The notes under the pieces were generated by a model. The model made no database searches and was not told the DNA's origin. It saw nothing but the letters and a program-made list of their open reading frames with translations. 64,000 bases of DNA, taken from positions 30,487-94,486 of the forward strand of contig JABCZD010000017.1 in assembly GCA_013289855.1 (NCBI GenBank). The letters are read 5' to 3'. Source of the stretch: Acidobacteriota bacterium (lineage in GTDB: Bacteria > Acidobacteriota > Terriglobia > Acidiferrales > UBA7541). Position numbers and translations under genes: made by a program. Position 1 is the first letter of the stretch, and each line of letters begins with the position of its first letter. Below, in pieces: positions 1-8,302 of the stretch.

Positions 1-333
1 ATGCAGCAACAACAACAATCAGAACAGTTTCCGGCTGAAGAGCGGAATCGTTCTCACCTGGTAGAGCGGACACGTTCACCCGTAGCGTTTTATGGGTGGC
101 GCAAGAGAATCCGCGTAGAAATATGGCATGGCGAAAAACGCCGCCAACCCTGGATTTCTCAGGGTTGGCGGTGCGTCGCTTGATCAAAACAAAGTAACAG
201 CCTCTCCGGGCGATTGCGGCGGATTTGCCTTAGCAAGCGCAGGAAGGTGCGAACGCAGATCCCAGCGGAGGTGCCCCTGGCGGCCTCATCCTCTGAGCCT
301 CAGGCAGCAAGCTCGGTTGCACGGAGGTAACCC
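1..333. other. Intergenic region at the left window edge
   Basis: No convincing gene is visible. The stretch holds a 12-bp perfect hairpin at 141-171 and, at its right end, the GGAGGT ribosome binding site (323-328) of the response regulator that starts at 334. Short open frames here lack ribosome binding sites and protein-like composition. Confidence 0.6.
141..171. other. Strong 12-bp hairpin
   Basis: Arms CCGCCAACCCTG (141-152) and CAGGGTTGGCGG (160-171) are perfect inverted repeats around a 7-nt loop. Read on the minus strand the stem is followed by CGTTTTT, so it could terminate minus-strand transcription, but no minus-strand gene lies beside it. It may instead be a dispersed palindromic element or a terminator for a transcript from beyond the window. 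Confidence 0.5.
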
Positions 334-966
334 TTGCGTCGCGCTCGTGTGTTGCTCGCTGACGACCATCTGATGTTGGCCGAGGCGCTCAAGAAGGTTT
401 TGGAAGTTGAATACGACGTCGTAGGTTCCGTCGGCGATGGACTTGCGCTTTTGAAAGCGGCGCAAAAGCTACGGCCCAGCGTCGTAGTACTCGACATTGC
501 CATGCCCCTCCTGAACGGTCTCGATGCCGGCCGACAGTTGCAACACGATATGCCAGAAGTAAAACTGGTTTTCCTCACCATGAATGAAGACCCGTACTTG
601 GTTGCCGAGGCCTTTCGCGCCGGAGCTTCCGCGTATTTGCTCAAGCAAGGCGCAGCCTTGGAACTCACCAAGGCGATCTCCGAAGTTCTGAAAGGCCGCA
701 CCTACGTTACGCCGTGCATCGCCGGAGGTCTCGCCAATCTTTCATTGCTAGACCCTGAGTCCCGTGAGCACGCACCCCAACCGACGGCCCGGCAACGGCA
801 AGTCATTCAGCTATTGGCCGAAGGGCGCTCCATGAAGGAAACCGCGGACTTGCTAAATATCACTCTGCGAACGGTCGCCTCGCACAAATATCGCGTGATG
901 GAATTGCTGCAGATCAAGACCAGTGCGGAGCTCGTGCGCTATGCCGTCAAGAACAGAATCGTTTGA
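334..966 (+). CDS. NarL/FixJ-family response regulator (REC + LuxR-type HTH)
   Basis: This 210-aa cytoplasmic transcription factor has an N-terminal receiver domain (about residues 4-120) with the acidic pair D10/D11, phosphoacceptor D54 in VVLDIAMP and conserved K104. A C-terminal LuxR/GerE helix-turn-helix (about 146-208) carries the usual ARQRQVIQLLAEG and TVASHKYRVMELL features. The start is a TTG at 334, chosen because GGAGGT lies 5 nt upstream and no ATG fits. It is the only DNA-binding regulator among the three REC proteins in the first 16 kb, so it is the natural output partner of the NarX-type kinase at 11690-15181, although pairing is inferred. No kinase is directly adjacent. Confidence 0.93.
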   Translation: MRRARVLLADDHLMLAEALKKVLEVEYDVVGSVGDGLALLKAAQKLRPSVVVLDIAMPLLNGLDAGRQLQHDMPEVKLVFLTMNEDPYLVAEAFRAGASAYLLKQGAALELTKAISEVLKGRTYVTPCIAGGLANLSLLDPESREHAPQPTARQRQVIQLLAEGRSMKETADLLNITLRTVASHKYRVMELLQIKTSAELVRYAVKNRIV

Positions 967-1168
967 CGGTTACTGAAGTCAGCTTGCTCCCTCAGTAGCG
1001 TAAGTTTTGCCAATAGCCAGGCAGTTGCTCTTGCGGGCAGGATGGTTAAGTTACTCGGGCTCCGAGGCCGGTGGAACTGATTCCGGATGAGAATAGGTGC
1101 GTATGGCGACCTCGATCCGAATTTCCGCCTCACGATTGGAACTCCCTCGTGGACCACGCGTGGTTCCT

Positions 1169-1564
1169 ATGAACGCAAAACGAATTGTCGTGGCGGATGA
1201 TCTGGTTCCCGTGTTGAAGACCATCTCGGAATTATTGCAGCCCTCTTTCGATCTTGTCGCTACAGCTTCCGATGGAGCCGCGGCTTTGGAGCTCACCCTC
1301 AAGTTCCAACCTGATCTTGTTGTATTGGACATATCGATGCCCGTTATGAGCGGGATTGAAGTAGCCGAGGAACTGACCAGACAAGGCAGCAAAACCAAGA
1401 TCGTATTTCTCACCGCCCATCAAGACGCCGACATCCTCAAGGCCTGCCAGGCTGCGGGAGGACTCGGGTACGTAGTGAAATTGTCTATGGTCACCGACCT
1501 GATTCCGGCGATAAACGCAGCCTTGGCCGGCCGTCCATTTGTCTCCCGCTTTTCGTCCCAGTAA
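1169..1564 (+). CDS. Single-domain response regulator (receiver only)
   Basis: The 131-aa protein is essentially one receiver domain: D10/D11, phosphoacceptor D54 in VVLDISMP, T82 and K104 are all in place. There is no output domain, so it probably works as a phosphate shuttle, a sink or a protein-interaction regulator. The frame is open further upstream to 1097, but the sequence before MNAKRIVVADD is not receiver-like, so the ATG at 1169 is preferred; no strong ribosome binding site is seen. It lies 200 bp downstream of the NarL-type regulator in the same direction, which suggests a shared signalling role. Confidence 0.88.
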   Translation: MNAKRIVVADDLVPVLKTISELLQPSFDLVATASDGAAALELTLKFQPDLVVLDISMPVMSGIEVAEELTRQGSKTKIVFLTAHQDADILKACQAAGGLGYVVKLSMVTDLIPAINAALAGRPFVSRFSSQ

Positions 1565-1648
1565 ACGCTTTCCTTACGGACAGGTGTTATCGTCCGTCCG
1601 CGACGCGATCTCCACTGTGAATTTATGATTTAGGCCTAATGCCACGGC

Positions 1649-1664
1649 CTGTCACTTTTGACAG
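1649..1664 (+). promoter_or_regulatory. Inverted-repeat motif CTGTCA-N4-TGACAG, copy 1
   Basis: The 16-bp CTGTCACTTTTGACAG is a perfect inverted repeat with 4-nt spacing. It sits 117 bp upstream of the sulfatase start (1782) and contains TTGACA, the sigma-70 -35 consensus. Three related copies lie at 3555, 11543 and 15245. It is a putative operator or promoter element; the binding factor is unknown. Confidence 0.55.
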
Positions 1665-1781
1665 TTTCCTTGCGGGTGTCCTAAGCACAGTCTCGCTAAC
1701 GTGTGGGATCTCGTCGCGCAATACCTTGCAGGATTCCGTCGCATTTTTTTGATCCAAAGAACAAATACAGGGGAGTTACGC

Positions 1782-3389
1782 GTGAAGCTCATCGGAAAAC
1801 AAGTTCTTGTTCTTGCCATGTTCCTCGCAGTTGTCGCTCTCGTAGCGCCGCCCCCGGCTGCGGCGCAGGCTAAGAAACCCAACATCCTCGTCATTTTCGG
1901 CGACGACATCGGCTACTCCAACATCAGCGCCTACAACCTGGGCATGATGGGTTACCACACGCCGAACATCGATGGCGTAGCGCGGCAGGGCGCCATCTTC
2001 ACGGACTATTACGCGCAACAGAGTTGCACGGCCGGCCGCGCTGCGTTCATCACCGGACAGAGTCCTTACCGCACCGGACTGTTGAAAGTAGGACTTCCCG
2101 GCGCCGATCTCGGTCTGCGCGCGCAGGATCCTACCATTGCTGACTTGCTGAAGGGCCGTGGCTACCTGACATTCCAGAATGGCAAAAATCATCTCGGCGA
2201 CCGCAACGAATTTCTCCCCACCGTTCACGGATTCGATAAGTTTTTCGGCAATTTCTACCACCTGAACGCCGAAGAAGAGCCAGAGAACGTGGACTATCCG
2301 AAAAACCCTGCATTTATGGCCAAGTTCGGGCCGCGCGGTGTCTATAAGTGCGTAGCCACTGCCACCGAAAATCCCGCCCCGCCCGATCCCCGTTTTGGTC
2401 CATGGGGCAAACAGACCTGCAGCGACACTGGTCCGCTCAGTAAGCAGCGCATGGAAAACGCGGATGAAGAATTTCTCGCCGAAACGCTGGCGGACATCGA
2501 TAGCTCGGTGAAGGCCGACAAGCCGTTCTTCGTCTGGCACAACACCACCCGCATGCATATCTGGACGCACCTCCAGCCGAAGTATCAAGCCATGGTTGCA
2601 GAAAAAGGTCTGTATGGCGCGGGCATGACGGAATTCGATGACAATATCGGCGTGCTGCTCAAGAAGCTCGACGATCTGGGCATAGCCGACAACACCATCG
2701 TCATCATCACGACCGACAACGGTGCTGAAACCTTCTCCTGGCCCGACGGCGGCACCACGCCCTTCCGTGGCGAGAAAAACACCAATTGGGAAGGCGGCTA
2801 CCGCGTGCCCATGGTCGTCCGCTGGCCCGGCGTGATCAAGCCCGGCACGATCATCAATGACATCTGCTCGCACGAGGATTGGGCGCCCACCCTTTTGGCG
2901 GCCGCGGGCGAGCCTGACGTTGTCCAGAAACTCCTTACCGGCTACGAATCCAACGGCAAAACCTTCAAAGTCCACCTGGATGGCTACAACCTTACGGACA
3001 TGTTGGCCGGCAAAGCCCCCGGACCACGCAAGGAATTTTTCTACTGGACCGACGACGGCGATTTTGCCGGACTCCGCTACGACAAATGGAAGCTAGTTTT
3101 CCTGGAACAGCGTGAGCACGGCTTCGGCGTGTGGGGCAATCCCTTAATTCCTCTCCGCGTGCCGTTGATCGAAGATCTCCACGCCGATCCCTTTGAGCGA
3201 GCCTCGTACGAAGCCTCCGACTACGACCATTGGATGATTGATCGCATTTACGTGCTTGTTCCCGCGCAGGCCTTCATCGGCAAGTTCCTGATGACCTTCA
3301 AGGAATTTCCGCCGCGCCAGTCGCCGGCCAGCTTCAATATGGATCAAGTAATGGAGAAGTTGCGCGCGGGCGTGCAGAGCGACAACTAG
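1782..3389 (+). CDS. Secreted sulfatase (arylsulfatase family)
   Basis: The 535-aa protein begins with a typical Sec signal peptide (about 1-29, ending PPAAAQA) followed at once by the sulfatase core NILVIFGDDIGYSN, whose two Asp residues (41, 42) bind the divalent metal. C82 in SCTAGR fits the C-x-A-x-R formylglycine motif of Cys-type sulfatases, so hydrolysis of a sulfate ester in the periplasm is expected; the substrate cannot be told. DNGAET and GEKNTNWEGGYRVP further on match conserved active-site segments. A GTG start at 1782 is chosen because GGGGAG precedes it and it gives a clean leader; the frame is open to 1701. Copy 1 of the CTGTCA motif lies upstream. A formylglycine-generating enzyme is not in the window. 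Confidence 0.92.
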   Translation: MKLIGKQVLVLAMFLAVVALVAPPPAAAQAKKPNILVIFGDDIGYSNISAYNLGMMGYHTPNIDGVARQGAIFTDYYAQQSCTAGRAAFITGQSPYRTGLLKVGLPGADLGLRAQDPTIADLLKGRGYLTFQNGKNHLGDRNEFLPTVHGFDKFFGNFYHLNAEEEPENVDYPKNPAFMAKFGPRGVYKCVATATENPAPPDPRFGPWGKQTCSDTGPLSKQRMENADEEFLAETLADIDSSVKADKPFFVWHNTTRMHIWTHLQPKYQAMVAEKGLYGAGMTEFDDNIGVLLKKLDDLGIADNTIVIITTDNGAETFSWPDGGTTPFRGEKNTNWEGGYRVPMVVRWPGVIKPGTIINDICSHEDWAPTLLAAAGEPDVVQKLLTGYESNGKTFKVHLDGYNLTDMLAGKAPGPRKEFFYWTDDGDFAGLRYDKWKLVFLEQREHGFGVWGNPLIPLRVPLIEDLHADPFERASYEASDYDHWMIDRIYVLVPAQAFIGKFLMTFKEFPPRQSPASFNMDQVMEKLRAGVQSDN

Positions 3390-3759
3390 GCTGCTCTTTA
3401 CCTCGCTTCCATTCTGAAGTGCAAGAGGCTAGCATCTTTGCGTACGAGCGCCAAGCGCAGTGTCAGAAAGCCAGCTCAATTGGTCAAAACTCGCACTTGG
3501 GGCAACGAGTCAACCCTCTCACGCATGTCCCGATCAGTGTCTAGAACCGGGGGTCTGTCAATTTTGCCAGTTACATGGTCTGGCCGTTCATAGAAACATC
3601 GAGTTGGCAGGAGAACTGCGTCGTGCGTTTCGGTTGAGGAATCGCCGCGTCGCTCGCCGTTGACTGGCAGGGTGACCCGCCTTCTGGCACTGCTGGGAGT
3701 TTGCTTAAGAGTAGTTAATAGTGGGAGCTTCAAAAACCTGATTTGAGATGGAGCAAACT
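3390..3759. other. Intergenic region between sulfatase and barrel operon
   Basis: No gene is supported here; short frames have no protein-like composition. The region contains CTGTCA motif copy 2 (3555-3570) and ends with the GGAG ribosome binding site of the gene at 3760. Confidence 0.55.
3555..3570 (+). promoter_or_regulatory. Inverted-repeat motif, copy 2
   Basis: CTGTCAATTTTGCCAG matches copies 1 and 4 with one arm change (TGACAG to TGCCAG). It is oriented toward the outer-membrane gene that starts 189 bp downstream at 3760. Confidence 0.5.
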
Positions 3760-4779
3760 ATGCCTTCGAGAATTAAAGCCGCTAGCCTGATACTCGCACT
3801 GGTGCTCTTGGCCTGTGCTACACCCTCGCGAGGCCAATTTAAACCGCAATGGTTGCCGGGTCAGGTGGGGCTCAACGCGGGAATCCTGCCGTCTCCCGGA
3901 TTCTCTTTCATTAACATGGACGTCAATTACGACGCTGGCACCTTTAACGGTCCCTCGGGCAACGCTGTCCCCGTCACCGGTACTTATTCCGTCTGGGCTG
4001 TCGAAAATATCTTCTATTTCGTGCCAGACACAAAAGTTCTGGGCGGAAATCTCGGTTTCATGATTATGCCCACCACCTACGCGAGTGGCTCGCTGGATGC
4101 CGATATCAGCAATCCCGCGGCGCCCAATCTTGGCGCCTCTGCCGGCGGCTCCGGCCTCGCCGATATTTGGATTCAACCTTTTACCTTGGGCTGGCACCTC
4201 AAACGTTTCGACATCCTGGTGGCTGATGGTGTCATGGTCCCCACGGGTCGTTATGCTCCGGGAGCCACAAATAACGTTGGCACCGGATACGTCGGCAACC
4301 ACGTCCAATGGGCGACCACCTACTATGTGACGAAGAACAGAGGTACCAGCCTAAACCTGTTCACCGACTGGGAGCGTCACGGTTCGCGCGCCGGCGCCGA
4401 CAGCACGGCCAAGACCCCAGGGCAGGCTTTTACCGATGAATGGGGAATTGGCCAGATTCTTCCGCTGAAAAAGGATTTCAGCAAATTGTTGCAGTTCGGC
4501 GTAATCGGCTATGACCAATGGCAGGTTTCCGGCAACGGCGGCACTATTCCAAATCCACTTCCGATCGGCCCGACGGTTTTGCCCGCTAGCGCGCTGCCTT
4601 ACTACTCTGTTCACGCGATTGGTGGTCAGCTGAACTACATCCTCCCGGCTAAGAACTTTAGTCTCTTCTTCAAGTTCGAACATCAATACAGGGCCTTCAG
4701 CAGCACTCTCGGAAACACCACCGTATTCGGTGGCGCCTGGACGCTGCGAATCCCCAAGCCGGCGCCTCCCAAGAGCTAA
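3760..4779 (+). CDS. Outer-membrane beta-barrel protein, SphA / phenol-MetA-degradation-like
   Basis: The 339-aa protein has a signal peptide (hydrophobic ASLILALVLLACAT, then cleavage near SRGQ) and alternating aromatic/polar strands ending in a terminal-strand-like WTLRIPKP segment. The overall pattern resembles the SphA / MetA-pathway outer-membrane family, whose members sit near catabolic genes and are thought to act as channels or sensors for hydrophobic compounds. The start is the ATG at 3760, with GGAG 6 nt upstream; an ATG 12 nt earlier overlaps that site. It is the first gene of a + strand run (3760-10684) of four predicted barrels and a multiheme cytochrome. Its ligand is unknown. 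Confidence 0.75.
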   Translation: MPSRIKAASLILALVLLACATPSRGQFKPQWLPGQVGLNAGILPSPGFSFINMDVNYDAGTFNGPSGNAVPVTGTYSVWAVENIFYFVPDTKVLGGNLGFMIMPTTYASGSLDADISNPAAPNLGASAGGSGLADIWIQPFTLGWHLKRFDILVADGVMVPTGRYAPGATNNVGTGYVGNHVQWATTYYVTKNRGTSLNLFTDWERHGSRAGADSTAKTPGQAFTDEWGIGQILPLKKDFSKLLQFGVIGYDQWQVSGNGGTIPNPLPIGPTVLPASALPYYSVHAIGGQLNYILPAKNFSLFFKFEHQYRAFSSTLGNTTVFGGAWTLRIPKPAPPKS

Positions 4780-4995
4780 TCGCGATCGAACCAGCCGACC
4801 AGCGCGGTCGCCTTTTGGGAACATATAGGAGCGGGTGAACGTCGCTCAGCTTGGCGATGCATTTTTCCGTGATGCTTTACATTTTGTCAGCGCCTGACTT
4901 TGGGGAAGCGGCTCCGGACTCAGCACCTTTATTTGCAGAGACTAAAAAATGGTTCGCGCACGACCCGATTATCGATTCCGAACCGGAGCAAACCC

Positions 4996-6339
4996 TTGTG
5001 CCGTTCGCTTCAGTTGACGCGACAACGATCCGGCGACCCTCAGGCCTCCCGCGGCGGCGGTTGGCAAAGCCCGCCAAATCTGCGGAGTTTCGCTTTGCTT
5101 TTTGCAGCGACGCTCTGCTGCTCGATGAACGCATCTGCGGTCGCGCAAGACCGCTCTTCAGTTCAGACTCCCGGCGCTGGCCCGAGCACCAGTCAAACAC
5201 CCGCCACGCCCCCAGCTAACCCTCAGGAAGCCCAGAAGCCACCCACTTCCGAGGATGAGAAGAAACAACAGGAAGAGCAGAAAAAAAAGGAAGAACAGGA
5301 AAAAAAAGACAAGGACAAAAAGCAGCATCGCGGCTCGCTAGTCTTTGCTCCTCTACCCATTTCCAGTCCGGCCATCGGCCTCGGCGCTACCCCGGCCATC
5401 GGCTACATCTTCCCGTTCAGCAAGGATGACAAGATCTCTCCTCCTTCCGTCATTGGCGCGGCTGGTCTTGTGACGGACAACGGCACAAGTGGTTTTGGCA
5501 TAGGCGCGCAGTTGTATATGAAAGAAGACACCTACGAGATCACCTCGTTCTATGCCCATGGCGATTTGAACTACAACCTGTACGGTACCGGATTTTTCTT
5601 TGGCAATGCCGGGTCGCAACTCAAGTTGCCGCTAAATCAAACCGGCCAAATTTTCTTTGGTGAATTCCTACGTCGTATAAAATGGAAATTTCTCGCCGGG
5701 CCGCGTTTTGTCAATGGCGATTCCGTTGTTACATTGCGCCCGACCAACGAACAAATCCCTAATCTGCCGCCGGACCTTGGGCTTCATACCACCCTGCGGT
5801 CTTTGGGCTTCCGCGTGGTCCGCGATACTCGTCCCAACCGATTCTTCCCAACCAGCGGAATGAAGCTGAATTTTACCGCTGACTTTTTTTCTCAAGGCTT
5901 GGGCAGCAAATATTCCTTCCAGTCGTACAAATTCACGTTCAACAAATACTATAGTCTCGCCAAGAATCAGGTCCTCGCCTACGATCTGTTCATCTGCAAT
6001 ACCGCCGGCCAACCGCCTTTCTACGGGAATTGTGTTTACGGAACGCAGAGCGAACTGCGTGGCTATACCGCCGGACAATATCTCGATACCCACATGTTCA
6101 CCACGCAATTGGAATATCGCCTCACTTTGCCGAAAGGCTTTGGCCTCGCCGTATTCGGCGGCCTTGGCGGGGTCGTCCCCGGTTCGAATCAAGTCCTCAG
6201 AGACGGTCACTTCTTGCCAGACATCGGTGGCGGGCCGAGGTACGAACTGAGCAAAAAGTATCACGTCAATCTGCGCACTGATTTCGCCCGGGGCGTAAAC
6301 AGTTGGACTTGGACCGTAGGTGTTGGCGAGGCGTTTTGA
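4996..6339 (+). CDS. BamA/TamA (Omp85)-like outer-membrane protein with charged linker
   Basis: From a TTG at 4996 (GGAG 7 nt upstream) the product is 447 aa. It has a signal peptide (FALLFAATLCCSMNASAVAQ), then a Pro/Gln-rich stretch and an extremely charged Lys/Glu segment (about residues 90-115), then a beta-barrel. The C-terminal part carries Omp85 features: DTRPNRFFPTSGMKLNFTADFFS, an RGYTAGQYLD segment equivalent to the L6-loop VRGY/F motif, and a final WTWTVGVGEAF strand. No POTRA domains are visible, so this is a short barrel-only member rather than BamA itself. A longer frame opens at 4900, but the upstream residues do not form a leader. Role inferred: insertion or translocation, or a lipase-linked barrel. 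Confidence 0.78.
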   Translation: MCRSLQLTRQRSGDPQASRGGGWQSPPNLRSFALLFAATLCCSMNASAVAQDRSSVQTPGAGPSTSQTPATPPANPQEAQKPPTSEDEKKQQEEQKKKEEQEKKDKDKKQHRGSLVFAPLPISSPAIGLGATPAIGYIFPFSKDDKISPPSVIGAAGLVTDNGTSGFGIGAQLYMKEDTYEITSFYAHGDLNYNLYGTGFFFGNAGSQLKLPLNQTGQIFFGEFLRRIKWKFLAGPRFVNGDSVVTLRPTNEQIPNLPPDLGLHTTLRSLGFRVVRDTRPNRFFPTSGMKLNFTADFFSQGLGSKYSFQSYKFTFNKYYSLAKNQVLAYDLFICNTAGQPPFYGNCVYGTQSELRGYTAGQYLDTHMFTTQLEYRLTLPKGFGLAVFGGLGGVVPGSNQVLRDGHFLPDIGGGPRYELSKKYHVNLRTDFARGVNSWTWTVGVGEAF

Positions 6340-6446
6340 CACTTTTTCCGCGTGCGCATCCACCAACCCTTGCACCGCTCGCCGTGGCCAAGGTAGCCGT
6401 CTCTCATGGAACGCCGGCACCTGAACGCCGTGGAAAGGGCAGACGA

Positions 6447-7154
6447 ATGTCGGGAGTTCTCGGCATCGCGTTAAGCGCAGGACTGCTTTTTCTTCTTTCC
6501 TGCTCGCCCGCCCGCGCTCAAAATCTTCAATTTGAGCCGGAAGTGGACGCCCATCTCAATTTGAATTCCACTTTTCGCACCTATCTCCAGGCCAAGGATG
6601 ATCGCGATGGCGGAGACTCCACGCAATTTGCGATTGGCCCCAGCCTGGAGCTCTACCTCAAACCTTTGCTAAAACTCAAGAAGTTAAAGACCCATGACCT
6701 CGACGATTCCAAGTCCAGATTCTTGGTTCTCGAAGTCGGCTACCGCTACTTGGACATCCCGGACTCCCCGTCCGAAAATCGCATGATCACTGCCGTTACC
6801 TTCAACCTGCCCATGGGTGCCGGCTTTCACGCTTCCGACCGCAACCGCGCGGATCTTGACTGGAAAGCGGGAAAATTCACCTACCGTTATCGCAACAGGC
6901 TGACGCTCGAACGAACTTTCGCCATCCATTCTTATCACCTCATTCCTTATATCGCGGCCGAGCCATACTACGAAAGTCAGTACAGTAAATGGAGTACCAC
7001 CTCGCTTTTTGCGGGTTGTATTTTCCCGGTAGGCAAACACGTCGAATTCAATACCTACTACCAGCACGACAACGACACCGGCAAACACCCCAACATGCCG
7101 GAACAGTTTGTTGGCTTGGCTCTTTATCTTTTCTTTTCTCTGGAGAAGAAGTGA
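6447..7154 (+). CDS. DUF2490-like outer-membrane barrel protein
   Basis: The 235-aa product has a signal peptide (VLGIALSAGLLFLLSCSPARAQ) and then a beta-rich body starting EVDAHLNLNSTFRTYLQAKDDRDGG, which resembles DUF2490 barrels. It ends in GLALYLFFSLEKK. A cysteine in the leader (SCSPARAQ) leaves open a lipoprotein, but the AxA-type site is the better fit. The frame is open back to 6303, overlapping the previous gene; the ATG at 6447 with GGAAAGGG upstream is preferred. Function in this family is undefined. It is the third of four successive predicted outer-membrane proteins. Confidence 0.7.
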   Translation: MSGVLGIALSAGLLFLLSCSPARAQNLQFEPEVDAHLNLNSTFRTYLQAKDDRDGGDSTQFAIGPSLELYLKPLLKLKKLKTHDLDDSKSRFLVLEVGYRYLDIPDSPSENRMITAVTFNLPMGAGFHASDRNRADLDWKAGKFTYRYRNRLTLERTFAIHSYHLIPYIAAEPYYESQYSKWSTTSLFAGCIFPVGKHVEFNTYYQHDNDTGKHPNMPEQFVGLALYLFFSLEKK

Positions 7155-7219
7155 ATCCTGCAGTGTTCCTAGATGCCGGCGTTCTTCCGGGCTTCAGCAC
7201 CATCATGGGAGTCAAGAAA

Positions 7220-8281
7220 ATGACTACTCCAATTTTTCCGTTCCTCCGTGCGAGCTCTTTCGTCCTCGTCGTGCTTCTCTTGGCATGTCTCGGCTCGTCG
7301 GCGCGGTCAATACGAAAAGACGTCGTCGTCATGAACAATGGTGACCATTTCACCGGGCAAGTAAAGCGCCTGCAAAATGGCTTGTTGTTTCTTGAGACCG
7401 AATATGTGTCCGGAAATATCGCCCTGGACTGGAATCAAGTGCAATCGGTTCAGAGCACTGCTGTCTATCGGATCGTCTTGAACAATGGAAAAATACTGGA
7501 AGGGAAGATCCAACGAGCTTCTGGTGAAAAAACCGTCAACGACGACTTTGTGATTCACGAAGCCACCGAAGAAGTGCAGCTCCCTTCGGCGGATATCACC
7601 AGCATTGACACCAAGAAACCCACGTTCTGGAGGCAATTGCAGGGCTCCATCGATTTCGGTTACAGCTACGCCAGCGGAAATGGTCAGTCATCACTAAACT
7701 TGGACACCGATGCCACCTACAAGACCAAGGCTTGGGAGGTTGTGACCTCAGTGAGTTCGACCTTCAGCGGTCAGACCGGAGCCGCCAGCACAAATGTTCA
7801 AGAATGGGACACCACCTTTGCTAAGTTCCTAAACAGAAATTCTTTCGTCGCGTCTCTAACCGATTTTCTTCACAGTAGCCGCCAGGATTTAAACCTGCGC
7901 ACTACCCTAGGCGGTGGTTATGGCCGCTACTTGAAGCGCACCACCAACAGCAGCCTCGCCTGGTTGGGCGGCATTGTGTATATCAACGAGTCCTTCGACA
8001 GCGCCGGTCAGCCATCGGACCAGAGTATGGAGGCCGTGGCCGGACTACAATATAACTATGTCCGCTTCAATTTCGGAGAATTCAATTCTCAGCTGCGCGT
8101 ATTTCCGGGCCTGACCGATACCGGCCGCGTACGCTTAACCACGAATAATGCGCTCACCATCAAACTAAGAAACAATTTTCAACTCCAGTTCACCTTTTGG
8201 GATAACTTCGATAGCCGCCCGCCGACCACCGCAAGAAAAAATGAACTCGGCATCAGTTCCGGCATCGGATGGTCCTTTTAA
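7220..8281 (+). CDS. DUF481-family outer-membrane protein (YdiY-like)
   Basis: The 353-aa protein has a signal peptide (FPFLRASSFVLVVLLLACLGSSA), then a small beta domain (about 30-130) with repeats of the type VVVMNNGDHFTGQVKRLQNG and YRIVLNNGKILEGKIQ, and then a DUF481 barrel (about 140-353) ending NELGISSGIGWSF. The ATG at 7220 is chosen because GGAG lies 8 nt upstream; an in-frame ATG 15 nt earlier overlaps that site. DUF481 proteins are salt- or stress-induced outer-membrane barrels of unclear role. It follows the DUF2490 gene by 65 bp and precedes the octaheme cytochrome by about 20 bp, consistent with one operon. Confidence 0.8.
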   Translation: MTTPIFPFLRASSFVLVVLLLACLGSSARSIRKDVVVMNNGDHFTGQVKRLQNGLLFLETEYVSGNIALDWNQVQSVQSTAVYRIVLNNGKILEGKIQRASGEKTVNDDFVIHEATEEVQLPSADITSIDTKKPTFWRQLQGSIDFGYSYASGNGQSSLNLDTDATYKTKAWEVVTSVSSTFSGQTGAASTNVQEWDTTFAKFLNRNSFVASLTDFLHSSRQDLNLRTTLGGGYGRYLKRTTNSSLAWLGGIVYINESFDSAGQPSDQSMEAVAGLQYNYVRFNFGEFNSQLRVFPGLTDTGRVRLTTNNALTIKLRNNFQLQFTFWDNFDSRPPTTARKNELGISSGIGWSF

Positions 8282-8302
8282 ATGCGTTAGGCAGACTTGA
8301 CG

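Noticed and set aside
1776..2975. 399-aa frame antisense to the sulfatase
   Set aside because: It mirrors a strongly supported gene with signal peptide and active-site motifs; its translation has no domain features and no ribosome binding site.
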